NCBI RefSeq assembly: GCF_051106095.1
Contig: NC_135786.1
Span: 200,815,001-200,879,000 of the forward strand
Direction of reading: 5' to 3'
DNA: 64,000 nucleotides
Source: Pogona vitticeps
Lineage: Eukaryota > Chordata > Lepidosauria > Squamata > Agamidae
Shown here: piece after piece, positions 47,946 through 63,589 of the stretch
Layout: every line of letters begins with the position of its first letter
Numbering within the stretch: position 1 is the stretch's first letter
The notes under the pieces: model-generated
Database searches by the model: none
The model's input: only the letters and a program-made list of their open reading frames with translations
What the model was told of the DNA's origin: nothing
Position numbers and translations under genes: made by a program

Positions 47946-48274
47946 AAACAGAATAATAATACATACATACATACTTTATTGTTACCGCATCGAGCCATAC
48001 AGAAAACATAATTGAATGCAGAGCTTCTGGTACTGACATATACTGCAAAAAGCCAAATCAAATAAACAAAAAGCAGTAAAACTACAAATATAACAATGTA
48101 AGACCAATGTCTAAGGGTTTGGCTATCTATTTTGGCTACTATGGCATGCCGCCCAAAATTTCGCTACCAGTTCTGTAGTAGTCCGATTTTGATCAATTAA
48201 CAATTGGTTACAGTAGTCCGAGTCTGATTGGCTTCTAAAGCAGCCTCCCTCCAGCTTTGGTCCCGCAGGGGAAA

Positions 48275-48275
48275 T

Positions 48276-48322
<47 letters not shown>

Positions 48323-48323
48323 A
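48275..48323. repeat. (AAC)n microsatellite
   Basis: About 16 AAC units, near-perfect. A shorter GTT run lies at about 48595-48609. Confidence 0.95.
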
Positions 48324-48936
48324 CTGATCAGATTTTTCAGTCTTTGTCTTCCTTGAGATCATCATTGAATTGAATGCATTCTGTAAGCAGCAAACTGTCA
48401 AGAAAATGCTTAAAAATATAATTCAACCACTATGTACAGTATTTTAAAGCATGTACTAAAAAAGTTAGTGATTCTTAACTCATTACCACATGTTGTTTCT
48501 GCTGTTGCCTCCTTTAGCCACCAATTATGGTTGTCGTTTACAGAACAAAGCTTCAAAAGAAAAGAACTGAATATCAAATGGAGGTCTTAAATCGTTGTTG
48601 TTGTTGTTTACTCGTTTAGTACTACATGTGAAATATAAGTTGAATACACCAGCTACCACTGTTCCTTGTATCTTAGAGCCCTATACAAATCTTTTGCCAT
48701 GTAGTCTCTGTATTCTTATTCTTATGTCTGAAGAAATTGATTTCTTCCACCATAGCTCACATTAAAATATGGCAGCTAGTCTTTAAGGTGCCACGTCTTG
48801 TTTTCTTTTTTGCATTTATTTTGAGTTGTGTTTTTTGTTGATGTGCTTGCAGAGACTAGCATGGGGATTCCTTCAAAAACTTAAAATATTGAGAATATTT
48901 TATATTCTAGTTATGACTTACTGTAATTATGCTAAT

Positions 48937-49770
48937 CATAGAATGATGGATTTGGAAGGGGCCTACAAAGCCATTGAAGCCAATTGCTTGTTAAATGCAG
49001 GAATCCAAGTTAAAGCACATCTGATAGATGTCTGTCCTCTTCAACGCTTCTTGTGTTGGAGAGCGCACTACCTCACAAGAAAAGTGGTTCCACTTTTGGA
49101 CTGTTAGGAGGTTTTCTATGATATTCAGCTGAAATCTGGCTTCCTGTAACTTGTTTCTTTGGATTTTGCCTGATATGCTCACATAAACTAACATGACTTC
49201 CTCTTCTAAAACTTTAGCCCATCATTATGTGTCCTGCACACTGGGATGACTGAGAACAGATTCTGTCCCTCTGTATGAAAACCTTTCATGTATTTCAAGA
49301 GTGGTATCATATCTTTCCTCAAATCTTTCAGTTGTTCCCCATAGGACTTGGTTTCTGGTCCCCTGATCATTCTTGTTCACTTCCTGTGTACCTGTTCCAG
49401 TTTTCTGCACTCTTTTTAGGGTGCGCTGTTCAGAACTGGACACAATACTCAAGATGAGGCCCAATTAGCAGCAAATAGAGGAAAACTAGTACTTCATGTA
49501 ATTTGAATACAACACTTCTGTTAATTCAGCCTAAAATAGTATTTGCCTTTTTTGCAGCTGCATTTCAGTGTTGGCTCATATTCAGCTTTTGGTCTATAAC
49601 AGTTATAAGATTCTTCTTTCTTGTAGCAGTTCTGAACCAAGTATCCCTCATCTTGTAACTGTGTACAGTATTTGGCTTCTTTTTCTTAGGTGTAGAACTT
49701 TGTTCTTTACCTTCTTCAATTTCATTCTATTGTTTTCAGCCCAGTGTTGGGGCTGTCATATGGCATATGA
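48937..49770 (-). mobile_element. CR1-type LINE 3' region
   Basis: Begins with ATCATAGAATGATGGATTTGG and continues with GGCCTACAAAGCCATTGAAG, TCTGGCTTCCTGTAACTTG, CAATACTCAAGATGAGGCCC and GTTTTCAGCCCAGTG, the order seen in sauropsid CR1 3' regions read in reverse. Only short open frames remain, so it is an old insertion. Confidence 0.7.
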
Positions 49771-50019
49771 CACATTATGCTTTAATATTTAAAAGAACAA
49801 CAACATGTTTTTAAAAGTGATTATTAAAATTGTCTGGAAATCAGTCCCATTGAACTCACTGGGACATAATTCTGAATAGACATTATAGGATTGCATTGCA
49901 CAAACAAAATATTCTACATTTATTTACTACTCTAAGATCATGGCTAGCTCTGTTGTTTTACAATCAGTAAGATATATTAACTGTTCTTTATAATCATTAT
50001 CATAATGAATACTAGAAGC

Positions 50020-51200
50020 AGATAACATCATGCACACAGAAGTTAAAGAACTGACAGAAACTATAAAAAGACTGCAGAGAATCTCAAAATCAAAATTAAA
50101 TGGGGAAATACAATCAAATTCATAAACACATGGGCAATTCCAGTAATTAGATACCCAGCTGGAATAATAGATTGGACTCAAAACTAATTAGAAGAATTGG
50201 ATTGAAAAACATGGAAACCAATAGACATGCATCACACACTACACCCCAAAAGTGATGTAGACAGATTATATTTACCACGAAAATTCGGAGGCCATGGATA
50301 TCTGCAAATACAGCAGGTAGAAGAGGAGAAAAAAGAAGCCTTAATGATCATTTCAGCACAAACAGAGAAAAATTACTTAAGTTGGTGAAAATGGAGAATA
50401 TTTGGAAAACAACAGAAGCAAAAGCTCAATATAAGAAACAACTTGAAAATAAATTAAACGGGTAGAAAAATAAACCAATACATGGACAACACATGAGAAA
50501 TATTGATGGAAAGGCTGATAATAATCCAACATGGGCATGGCTAAAACTAAGAACTCTTAAGAAAGAAACTGAAGGCTTGATTTTTGATGCAGAAGAACAA
50601 GCACTCCAAACCAGTATGATGAAAGCTAAGATCCAAGGAATTAGTGCTAACAGCAAATGTTGATTCTACCAGGAAAAAGATGAAACTGTGCACACCTCAT
50701 TCGCGAATGTCCAAAGATTGCACAAACAAGTTACACGTGATAGAGTAGCAAAATAAGTCCACTGCTCATTATACAAAAAATATGACTTGCCAGCTTCCAA
50801 AAACCCATGGGAACATCAATTGGAGAAGATGTCAGAAAATGACAAAATCAAGATTTTGTGGGATTTCTAGATCCAAACTGATAAACACCTTGACATTGTA
50901 GTAACAGAACAAAGAAATGTCTGTATCATTGACATTGCAATTGCAGGGGATGATAGAGTTGAAAATAAAGAACTGGAAAAATTAAGAAAGTACAGAGACT
51001 TGGCAATCGAAACATCTTGCCTCTTGATGAAACACACTCTAGTGGTCCCTGTCATCATTGGGGCTTTGGGAATAATATCAAGAAAGTTCACAAAGTACTA
51101 TAAGCAGTTGCAGATCTCAGAAATAACGCAATCAGATCTACAAAAGATGGCAATATTAGGAACACTATACATATTGTGCCAATATTTAACAGATACTTAA
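50020..51200 (+). mobile_element. R4-clade LINE remnant with PD-(D/E)XK endonuclease region
   Basis: Plus-strand coding pieces, in order: FINTWAIPVIRYPAGIIDWT, DVDRLYLPRKFGGHGYLQIQ, a His-rich segment, then an endonuclease-like region IIDIAIAGDDRVENKELEKL and KHTLVVPVIIGALGIIS to the end at 51200. These fit the site-specific R2/R4 (Dong) group, where the nuclease lies after the RT. RT itself is lost and the frame is broken in many places, but the last 66 codons (51000-51200) are open. Confidence 0.75.
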
Positions 51201-52318
51201 GTTTTTGGTTAAAACTTGTATCTGTTATATACCAGTGTTTTTTTGCAGAGATAGGAGCAGTTACTTTTTTGTGTGAGCACTGACTGTGCTGATTGTGACA
51301 TTCAGGGAGTTGCGCAAAAGAAGTACTGTACCGTAATTTTTCCCATCTTGCTTTTGGAAGCCCCAGGATGGACAGGGAGAGTTTACCACACTTCCAAATG
51401 GCAGACAGACAAAGGACATATAGATAGCTATTCCATCATTCTAAATGGCCCACATCTTATCCTGGCACAACATCCACATAATTCCATGAGGAGACAGAAG
51501 TTTTCCATGCCAGAAAAAGTGCCAAGATCCATAGTTAGAGAGGAGCACAAGTAGTTTCTGAACTCTTTGAAACATTTGGATTTCCCTTTCAGGATGTAGA
51601 AAGGTAGCAGTCAGTGGGTGACCAATAAGGGCAGAGAGAGGATATGTCATTTCATCTGCCTATTATTAGTATTCCTTCCACCTTCCATCTGCATTTGTAT
51701 TTTTGATGGCTGGGGAGACACTGATCAATCTGAAAGGAAAATGAGAGAAAATCAGGAAACATGATGCTTAGGAAAGGACCACTGACAGATTGTAACACAA
51801 TAATGAGGGCTTCCCTAATAAGTCCATCACAAATTACAAGCCATGATGGGGATGTATAATCTCCAGGCTTAAAAGGAAGGTACCTCAAAATGCCAGATGC
51901 AGGGGAGGGGTATCAGGAGACAGGTATCTAGTTGTCTCGTGTGCTCCCAGAGGCATCTGGTGGAGCCACTGTGAGATATAGAGACCTGGACTAGATCCTT
52001 GGTCTAATCCAGCAGGGTTCTTCTTATGTTCTTAAGAGAAAGAATACACACAAAACTGCATATTGTGGTTTGGGATATTAAAGTAGTATACAACAACATT
52101 GACATATTTGTTGGGACATCAGAGGAAACTGCTAAAAGTTTGTGGAGTATTGACAAAAATAGGTAGGTTTTTTTCCCCAATTTATCAAGTACAGTTTAGC
52201 CTAAATTACAGTTTTCACTGATTTCAGTGGGAGAGACACTCATATGCTAAAGAGTTCAATCCCATGCTTGTCTTTTCAGAAGCAAGTCTAGCTGAGTTAT
52301 TGAATTCAGTTATTTAAG

Positions 52319-52732
52319 TACCATGTTTCCCCAAAAGTAAGACAGGGTCTTATATTAATTTTTGCCCGAAAAAACACATTAGGGCTTATTTTCAGGGGGT
52401 GTTTTATTTTTTTCATATTGTTGTTTAGTTGTTAAGTCGTGTTTGACTCTTCATGACCCCATGGACCAGAGCACGCCAGGCCCTCCTGTCTTCCACAGGA
52501 GACAGGCATCTACACGCCTCCCAGAATTGGGTCAAATTCATGTTGGTAGCTTCGATGACATTTATTCAAATACAGTCATGTCATCTTCTTCTGTTTGTTG
52601 CACAATGGTGGAGGGCGGGGTTTCATTTTAACTAGGGCTTGTTTTTGGGATAGGGCTTATAGTACGAGCATCCTGAAAAATCATACTAGGGTTTATTTTC
52701 AGGTTAGGTATTATTTTCAGGGAAACAGGGTA
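52319..52732. mobile_element. TA-flanked MITE interrupted by a BovB-type tail
   Basis: Inverted ends TACCATGTTTCCCC and GGGAAACAGGGTA. The interior is made of repeated words AGGGCTTATTTTCAGG and GGGCTTATAGT. A BovB-type tail, about 52422-52560 (GACCCCATGGACCAGAGCAC), is inserted in the middle. Family uncertain (Tc1/mariner- or Harbinger-like). Confidence 0.55.
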
Positions 52733-52734
52733 AG

Positions 52735-54120
52735 TAAAGAATTGAAGTGTAAGTATCTTTTGCTCAAATCAACGAGCTTTTCTATCCGTTACCTCTGCTT
52801 GCCCTTGCCCTTTAATTGAGACTAAGCCTGATGGATTTTTAAGAAATGGAGATTAGGATTGCTGCCTGATCATATAACCTTTATTGCCTGAAAATTAGCT
52901 GGACTTTTCCTTCGGAAGAATGTGATTTCCCCTGGCCTCACATCTCCCTCCTCCTCTTCTCAAACCAATGCTGAGGACATGCTTCTCTGACATGAAATCA
53001 AGGGCTGTTTTAGAATAAAACCCCAAGTTGGCACTGAGCCACACTTTCCAAAGTGTGGACCATGAGATGCGAATGGACGGTCTCAACAAGCCATTAGCCA
53101 GGACCTTATCTCACTCTCCACAAGGAAATAGTCGCGAGCTCTGTGAATTAATCATCTTTCTGTTAGAAGCCTGGAAGGCATTTACACGAGTGAAAGCAAT
53201 GCCTATATTCTCTAGGTACGAATGTTGAAATTGTTCTTCATGAAATTTGTTTGGGTTAGGATAAAGTAACCATTTTGCTGGAGGGGAGTAATTTAAACAT
53301 TGGGCTCGGAGGTTAAACAATCTTTTCATAAGATTTTTTTTCATTCTCTCCATTATTCTTTTCAGAATTTGCCAGTATTGACCTTTGCTTTGGCAAATAG
53401 TGGAAAGTCCTACTTTTACATATTTTCCAATAACTTTCGTCTGCTTTCCCATAATTAATAAATATTACTACTTTAAGGCTTAGGTACATAAGACAATAAC
53501 CCTTTCTAAGGTGCTAAAGGCGGGAAAGTATCACATTAAAATTACTAATATTAAGCTAATCATAGTTATAGTTAAGTAGATTTATCACCTATAAATGGAG
53601 GTTATAATTGTTCCAGACTATAGCATGTTTATTCATTTGATTATAGTAATTATTGGCTAAATTGTCCCCAGTAGGCTTCTTAATAGTATATTTTAATATA
53701 CATTGATGTCTTGTGCTTTAAAATTTTTTTTTATTTTTCAAAACTGATTTTAAAAACAATGGTAAACTTCATTTGAATAAAACCTAGGCTATTTTGGCTA
53801 CCACACATTGAGGCTTTTCCACAAATTCTGGCACAGTCTATTAGAGGGAAATGAAATATATGGAGCCAAAAAACTACAGAGCTAGCTTTGTGTGTCTTGT
53901 GTAGTTCCCCAATCAAATATTAAAATAATTAAATGTTTTATAGTGGTATGCTGTCAAAGTAACCATTTGCCTGGTGCGCCTACTTTAGCGCCTAAAGTAG
54001 AGTTTTGGTTCCTCTTGAAATATTGAATAATGGAGGGCAAGAGAGACATAATACTATTAAAACTATTCCCCAAAGGGGAGACAAATTGCTTGCTACATTT
54101 ACAGGAGACTGAGGCAAATA
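52735..54120. other. AT-rich DNA, nothing recognised
   Basis: Read on both strands for exons and repeats; only weak open frames without family motifs. Composition is unremarkable. Confidence 0.4.
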
Positions 54121-54124
54121 CATA

Positions 54125-55175
54125 TTTGTTGTTGTTATATGTTGTCAAATTGCCCTTGACTTATGGAGACCTCATAAATGACCTTTCCTCAACAGCCTTG
54201 ATTAACTCTTACAAACTCAAGCTTATGGCTTTTTTAATAGGGAGTCAATCCATCTCATATTTGGTCTTCCTCTTTTCTGCTGCCTTCAACCATTCCCAGC
54301 ATTATTGTCTTTTCAGAGAATCCTGCCTTCTCATGATGTGCTCAAGGTACTAGCCTCATTTCTACATTTTTGCCTCCAGAGACAATTCAGGCTTGATTTG
54401 ATCTAGGACTTACTTGTTTGTCTTCCTAGCAGTCCAGGGTATCCACAAAGCTCTCCTCCAGCAATATATTTAAAACAAATCAATTTTTTTTTCTTGACTG
54501 TCAAGCTTTCACACCCATACATAGTGATTGGGAATACAATAGTCTGGATGATTTTGGGCTTGGTTTCCAGTGACAAATATTTACACTTGATGATATTTTC
54601 TAATTCCTTCTGAGACTCAGTCAGCTACTGATTTCTTGGTTACAGTCTCAATCTGGATTGATGATTGAATTGAGGTATACAAAATTTTCACTATTTTAAT
54701 TTCTTCATTGTCAGCATTTGAATTGTGTAGTTTCTTTGTAGTCATCATTTTGGTCTTCCTAATGTTCAGCTGCAGTCCTGCTTCGGTACTTTCTTCTTTT
54801 CCTTTCACCAAAAGTCCTTTAAGTCTTTGCTGCTTTCTGCCAGTAATTTTGTGTCGTTTTTATATCTAAAATTATTGATGTTTCTTCCACCAATTTTCAC
54901 TCCCTCATCTGAATCTAGTCCAGCTATCTATGATACATTCTGCATACTGATTGAACAAATAAGGAGATAAACTGCACCTTTGTCTGACACCTTTGCCTAT
55001 AGGAAATGATTCCGTCTTTCCATATTCTGTCCTATTGGTAGTATATTGTCCACAATATGAGTTACACTTTAGGACAATCAAGTCCAGAGGCACATCCATT
55101 TCTTTCAGAACAAACCATAGTTTCTCATGATCTACAAAGTCAAAAGTTTTGCTATAAAGCATAGACTGATCTTCT
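54125..55175 (-). mobile_element. RTE/BovB-like LINE, 3' part
   Basis: On the minus strand from 55162: YSKTFDFVDHEKLWFVLKEM (RT motif A region), then RTEYGKTESFPIGKGVRQRC and SLSPYLFNQYAECII (motif B region), then ESTEAGLQLNIRKTKMM at about 54800-54750. A 3' region to 54125 follows with family-typical words (CAACAACAAATATG at its end). Several frame breaks and internal loss between motif B and the AGLQLN block; the 5' half is missing. Confidence 0.8.
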
Positions 55176-55200
55176 TTTTAAACTCTTTGGTATACTATAG

Positions 55201-55447
55201 CAGTGGTCCCCAACATTTTTGATACTGCAGACCAGTTTGGGGGAATGGGGGGTACCCGCTGCACTCACGTGCATGTGCAAAGGGGTGGGAGCACTCGCAC
55301 GGCATGTGCAGACACACTCTTGCACATGTGCAAAGAGATTGTGTGGGGGAGGGCATGCAGGGGGGGCAAAAGATCTGTCTCTGTGGCTCGGTCCAGCCAA
55401 GGCCATGGACCAGCTCCGGGCTGTGGACTGGGGGTTGGGGAGCCCTG
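55201..55447. mobile_element. hAT-type MITE with 8-bp target duplication
   Basis: The ends CAGTGGTCCCCAACATTTTT and GGGGGTTGGGGAGCCCTG form imperfect inverted repeats. Flanks TACTATAG (55193-55200) and TATTATAG (55448-55455) differ at one base, giving the 8-bp duplication expected of hAT elements. GGCCATGGACCAGCTCCGGG near the right end is typical of this widespread group. The centre is CA/TG-rich. Confidence 0.85.
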
Positions 55448-55455
55448 TATTATAG

Positions 55456-55806
55456 TAAAGGTAAAGGTAAAGGTTCCCCTTGACAATTTTTGTCCAGTCG
55501 TGTTCGACCCTAGGGGACGGTGCTCATCCCCGTTTCCAAGCCATAGAGCCAGCGTTTTTGTCCGAAGACAATCTTCCGTGGTCACATGGCCAGTGCGACT
55601 TAGACACGGAACGCTGTTACCTTCCCACCGAGGTGGTCCCTATTTATCTACTTGCATTTGCATGCTTTCGAACCGCTAGGTTGGCGGGAGCTGGGACAAG
55701 CAACGGGCGCTCACTCCGTCGCGTGGATTCGATCTTATGACTGCTGGTCTTCTGACCCTGCAGCACAGGCTTCTGCGGTTTAGCCCACAGCGCCACCACG
55801 TCCCAA
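55456..55806 (-). mobile_element. tRNA-derived SINE, nearly complete (about 350 bp)
   Basis: On the minus strand the head has GGTGGCGCTGTGGGCTAAAC (box A region) and AGATCGAATCCACG (box B region). The body includes GGGACCACCTCGGTGGGAAG and GGAAACGGGGATGAGCACCG. It ends at the left in repeated CTTTAC units. It abuts the hAT target duplication at 55455. Fewer substitutions than most repeats here, so probably younger. Confidence 0.8.
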
Positions 55807-55829
55807 TTGCATTATAGTACCCAGTGGAT

Positions 55830-55874
55830 ATTTGAAGCCGCCCAGAGACCTTTCGGTAGAGTGAGAGGCATATT

Positions 55875-55940
<66 letters not shown>

Positions 55941-55943
55941 ATA
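55830..55943 (+). repeat. LINE 3' tail and (AAAT)n microsatellite
   Basis: GCCGCCCAGAGACC followed by GAGAGGCATATTAG is the end of an L2/CR1-group LINE; 55878-55943 is about 16 AAAT units grown from its tail. Confidence 0.8.
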
Positions 55944-55949
55944 TTAGCA

Positions 55950-58900
55950 AAGTACATATTTATGGATGAATAATTGTTCCCAATTCTGATATTTAGTTGA
56001 TTCTCCCCAATCTGTTGATGAATACAAACTTTGTAACATAGGTGGCAGATTTTTGTGCATGCACTATTTTCCTAATAGCAGATAATTCTAAAATATCTTT
56101 GTTTTTAAAGTTACCTCTCTCCATGTCAGATTTACAACATTTCTGTTTAAATAAATAAAAAGTATGAAAAAGACTCCAACCAATAAACTCTTGATGAAGT
56201 GTAAAAAACAACTCATTACTCGAGCCCTCCATAATAATTTCTATTATATCATTTCATTGTGATATACTTTTAAAAAAGAGACAAAAAAGCTAAACATTTC
56301 CACAATAATGTTAGCATTTTAGTATTCGTCTGGGAAAATTAAAACAATAAGCAAAACAAAATCCAACCCAGTATTTCCTCTCCAAGATCATGTCTGAAAT
56401 CTTACTAGAAATATAGATCTGGAAAAATTTGGAACAGAAACAAGTTGAGGCAATCTTATTCCCACTCCAAAACATATTCAAATTTACCTGGGATTAAGAT
56501 CAATTATATCCACTGATACTTCTGAGTAAATATCTACAGGGTTGCACTGTTATATGTGTACACATACACGGAAACACACACACATTAAAGATATACACAG
56601 CCATGCATATCTATGGGAACACATGACTAATAAGAAAAGTTAATATTTTTAGATGGCTGGTAATTACACTTCAGTAACATTAACGAGAAGAGACATTCAA
56701 AATAAATAGGCAGGGTGTAGAATTATCCCAACCAAACACTGGGAATGAAACTTTGATTGTGTGATAACATAGACACAATAAATCAAATCTTTGACCCAGT
56801 AAGACAGAAAATAAAGTCTAATTTATTTGCTGCTCTTTATGTAGCCAAGAAAATTAAAAGCTTAAACTTCAATATAATCTGCAATTAGGAAGTGGAGTGT
56901 GGGAAAGAGGTTGGTTTAAAGAACAGCAAGGTGTAGGATACTGTTTTTAAAAAACCCTGCAATTCTAAAGACATTTAAGTTATAATTCTCATGCTGTTTC
57001 CACCTAATGTAGTCCCACTTATTTGTACAGGATTACTCCAGACAAAATATTTGAATGGAGTATAATTCTTTCAAAATGTGTTTTCTTTTGTAATTTTGGT
57101 TTTAAATACAGAATCCCAGTAAAGCTGAAGTAAATGAATTTAAGCCAGTTGACATGGTCTTCTAAAACATATTTACTTGGAATAGATTTCTTTGAAATTA
57201 TTAGAACAGATTTTCAGAAACCTGTGCTGGGTATACTGTGATATAAATCAGTTTAAATTCCAAGTGGTTTAAACCAAAGCCCAGAACAGATAACATGTAT
57301 ATTCATAAAATGAATAAAAGAGATTATAGTACAAAAGAGACTCTGTAGACATGTGTGCTCCAAGTTTGGTCCTTTGTTTCACAGAATATCATGTGAGACT
57401 CTGGCAAGTTGTTCCTAGAAGGCTATAATTAACTAATGGTGTAGCTTCATTATGATAAGTCTGCAAGGAGAAAGTACTGGCAAATATGACCTGTAGCAAA
57501 ATATTCTAGTACAGTACAGAGTTCTGTGCCCAGGGCTCCAGCAACGTCTTCTACTCCCCTTCTGTCCCTGGTTTCCTAATTGCCCAACAGATACCATTCA
57601 GTGTTCACTGAGCAGGTTTAGTTCTTCTTGGATAATTGGTGCACCCTGAAGTGTTGTTTAACTGTAAAGATGTTTTGTAGTTGTCCAAACTTTGAGATTT
57701 TTCCAAGCTTTTGACACTGATACATTCTTATCCTGGAGAGACAGACCATATCTGCCCAAGTGAGTAGTAGCACTCAGAAAATGAATTCACCTTTAGTATA
57801 CAGGGCCTATCTATGGAGATGAACTGCAAGTTTTCCTAACAATTTAAGTGAGATGAGGACTGCACTCAATACTAAAAATTTTCATACATAGTTCCATCTG
57901 TACACCTTTTTAAATACTTTTTAATGAAGGTACATAGATATAAGTGCTCTATTATACAGAACTTTAAGTTTACATTATGAAAGTTTACTGTGCTAGTTGT
58001 TAAAAGTAAATGGTGTTTTGCAGTTAAATATAAACCTTTTGCCCCAGATCCAATGCTTCTTCATCACTGTAGGTAGACTGATGTACACATCTGTTGTTCT
58101 GATTCCACACAAATCTGCATTTTCCGTATCTGCTTATAGAGGCATTTGCCTAAGGAGATGGGGTTCAAACAACTCTTTCTGTACACTCTGAGACTTCTTC
58201 AGGGTTGAATGACTGCATGAAACAAGATTTCAAACATAAAAGTAATTTACATATTATGACTTAATCTACATATAGGTAATAAACACACATTTGAATCACA
58301 TCCAACAGGATATGTGTTTTCCAAAATATGTCAGAGTTTCAGATGTTATATCCACTTAGTGGAGTACAAGTCACACTAAACTCAATAGCAATTATTTTTT
58401 ACTTGACAAGCATAAGACCTACTGCATATTTTTATAGTGTGTGTGTGCATGCCTAACTATGCCCATTTACTCAGATGAAAAACGCGTTAAGTTTAGTGGG
58501 GCTTACTCCCTAATAAATGTACAAGGGCTGAATGATTTGTAGAAATGCATATAAGCTGTCATTATACTAGAAAGAAAGAGATCCCACAGTTCTAATTGGA
58601 TTCTAAAACGCCACCATGCATTTCAACATAAAACATTTTACATTGCAACCCAATACATGCCCACACAGGTGCCACAAAGTTTAGTCTGAAATAAGAGGTC
58701 ATAGGATTGCAGCCTTAATATGCTCTAAGTCAAGAATGGGTGGCCTCAAGGAGTCATTTTTTAGATTTCCTGCAATCTGAGGGCTGCATTCCCTTTTTAA
58801 AAAAAATAATGTGGCTTTTTGTCAACAGAAATATCGGCTTAAAGCAGGTTTCTTCTAGCTTCTGAGAAGGCAGGATACACATCAAATAAACAAGTAAATA

Positions 58901-59980
58901 ACTTTAACTTCAAGGGGGAAAACATCTTTTGCACCTTCCAGTGGACAAAGAATTTCTTTTTTAAAACGGGAATGCAAGGGTCTGTGATACCAAGGGGCAC
59001 TCAAAACATGGCAAAATAGCTAAAATGGTCCTGGGGTTGTATGCATTCTGCAGGCCATATATGTCCACCCATCTCTAATAGGTATCAGGAAAACGTGTCA
59101 TGCAAGTATAGATCAATTATCTATATGCGTGTTATCTAAATCTCAGTTATTTTTATCTCCCCTATGGACTTCATATATTTTAGTTTCAATATAAATAAAA
59201 TTCAGGGGTTATCCTGATTGCCTTTCAGGAAAAAGTCAAACAGAATATTGTTTGTATGTCTCCAACGTTTATCTAGCTTGTCTCACATTTTATGTGGATG
59301 TAATAGTGGGAGAGGATTTTATAATTGGAAAGGTTAAGTGCTCTAACTGCTTTATTTTCTGTCAATAAAAGAAAATATTCATTTAAAGGTTTTTTTTACA
59401 GTTTTCATATATAAAAATATTTTTTAAATGACACTGTTTTAAGCACGTACAATTCTAGCTTCAATACATGTACTACTTACTACATTCAGCTGTAGTATAC
59501 CTGTGGTTGAAGAAAAAGCATAGAACCAGGAGCAAATTATGCATTACATGAAGTTTCATGCAACATACCCCAGCTGACTCTTTCTAATTCAGAAAAATTG
59601 CTTCCAAAAGCAATTACAAGAGTAGTAGTGTGGTGCATGTGTGCTTAACCTTTCCCCCTACTGCTGTTTCTTGTTGCTGTCCCTACTAAGTTCCAAATAC
59701 AAATTTAAAATTTCATGTGGAAGAACCAATGTGGTAGCTGATTTAGAGTAAAAAAAGGTTAAGAAATTTCCCCCTGCAAACACACCATCAAAATAATATA
59801 CATATCTAATTTGGTCTAAATTATGATAAACAACTAATATGATACAAAATTGTAACAACCTTAATCACAATTTTGCCCTGTAACATGGAATATAGAAAGG
59901 AACAACTTCAGAAATAATTCTTGCTCCTGTATCAACAGAAATCAAAGCATTAGGCCCTGTATGCTATCTTATGGCTTTGC
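55950..59980. other. Gene-free DNA downstream of PPP1R42
   Basis: AT-rich with no exons recognised. 58732-59078 has hAT-like ends (AAGAATGGGTGGCC and GTCCACCCATCTCT) and is probably a short MITE remnant. A further hAT-like scrap lies to the right of this stretch, inside PPP1R42, near 60990-61045 (GAGCCACATGTGGGC). Confidence 0.45.
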
Positions 59981-60005
59981 TTTTAATATTTTTAGTGGCT
60001 AAAGC

Positions 60006-60011
60006 TTTATT
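60006..60011 (-). terminator. PPP1R42: Candidate PPP1R42 polyadenylation signal
   Basis: AATAAA on the minus strand (GTGAATAAAGC), 48 bases after the stop codon that ends the frame running through 60300-60059. Its place supports this stretch being the last exon. Confidence 0.6.
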
Positions 60012-60058
60012 CACTTTTGAGTGAACCTTAGCTTTCTAAAAAGTGCACTTCCAGCTTC

Positions 60059-62998
<2,940 letters not shown>

Positions 62999-63458
62999 CT
63001 AAGAATATCAGATAAAAGTAAACCAATATTTGTGCTTATTAAGCCCCAATACTATAACTAATCAAATTCATAATGCTATTTATTATAGAAAATGTTAACT
63101 ATCCTGATAGTTTACGTAGATACTTTTACCAACTTAAGCAACATGATGGCACTCTCATACATCTTACATTAAAAAACATATTTGATGAAAAAGTGAGAAT
63201 TCTACTGAGCATATTATACACAATAATGTTATGAAACACTATTAAAAAGGGTTTAAAAGATTTTTTAAAAAATAACCTCCCTGTGATTTTGAGCAACATC
63301 TCCATTTCCACTATTGTTGCCAAAGTAATATATAAAATATGGCCCAGAATGCAGAAACTGAATCAATCAAAGTTTGTACCTTTCTGGTTCCAGACACAAA
63401 GCAAAACTAAGCAGAATATTATTTTAAAGGCAAAGTAAAATCTGACCAGTTCCACTGC

Positions 63459-63459
63459 T

Positions 63460-63540
<81 letters not shown>

Positions 63541-63589
63541 CACTACCACTACCACTACCACTACCACTACCACTACCACTACCACCACA
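63459..63589. repeat. Compound (ACT)n-(ACTACC)n microsatellite
   Basis: About 27 ACT units (63460-63540) pass into about seven ACTACC/ACCACT hexamers (63541-63585). Inside the PPP1R42 intron that runs off the right edge; no exon was found between 62999 and 64000. Confidence 0.95.

Noticed and set aside
48123-48401. 92-codon frame with a poly-Val run
   Set aside because: Translation of the (AAC)n microsatellite.
63459-63589. CRISPR-like regular repeat
   Set aside because: Simple trinucleotide repeat without spacers, in an animal genome.
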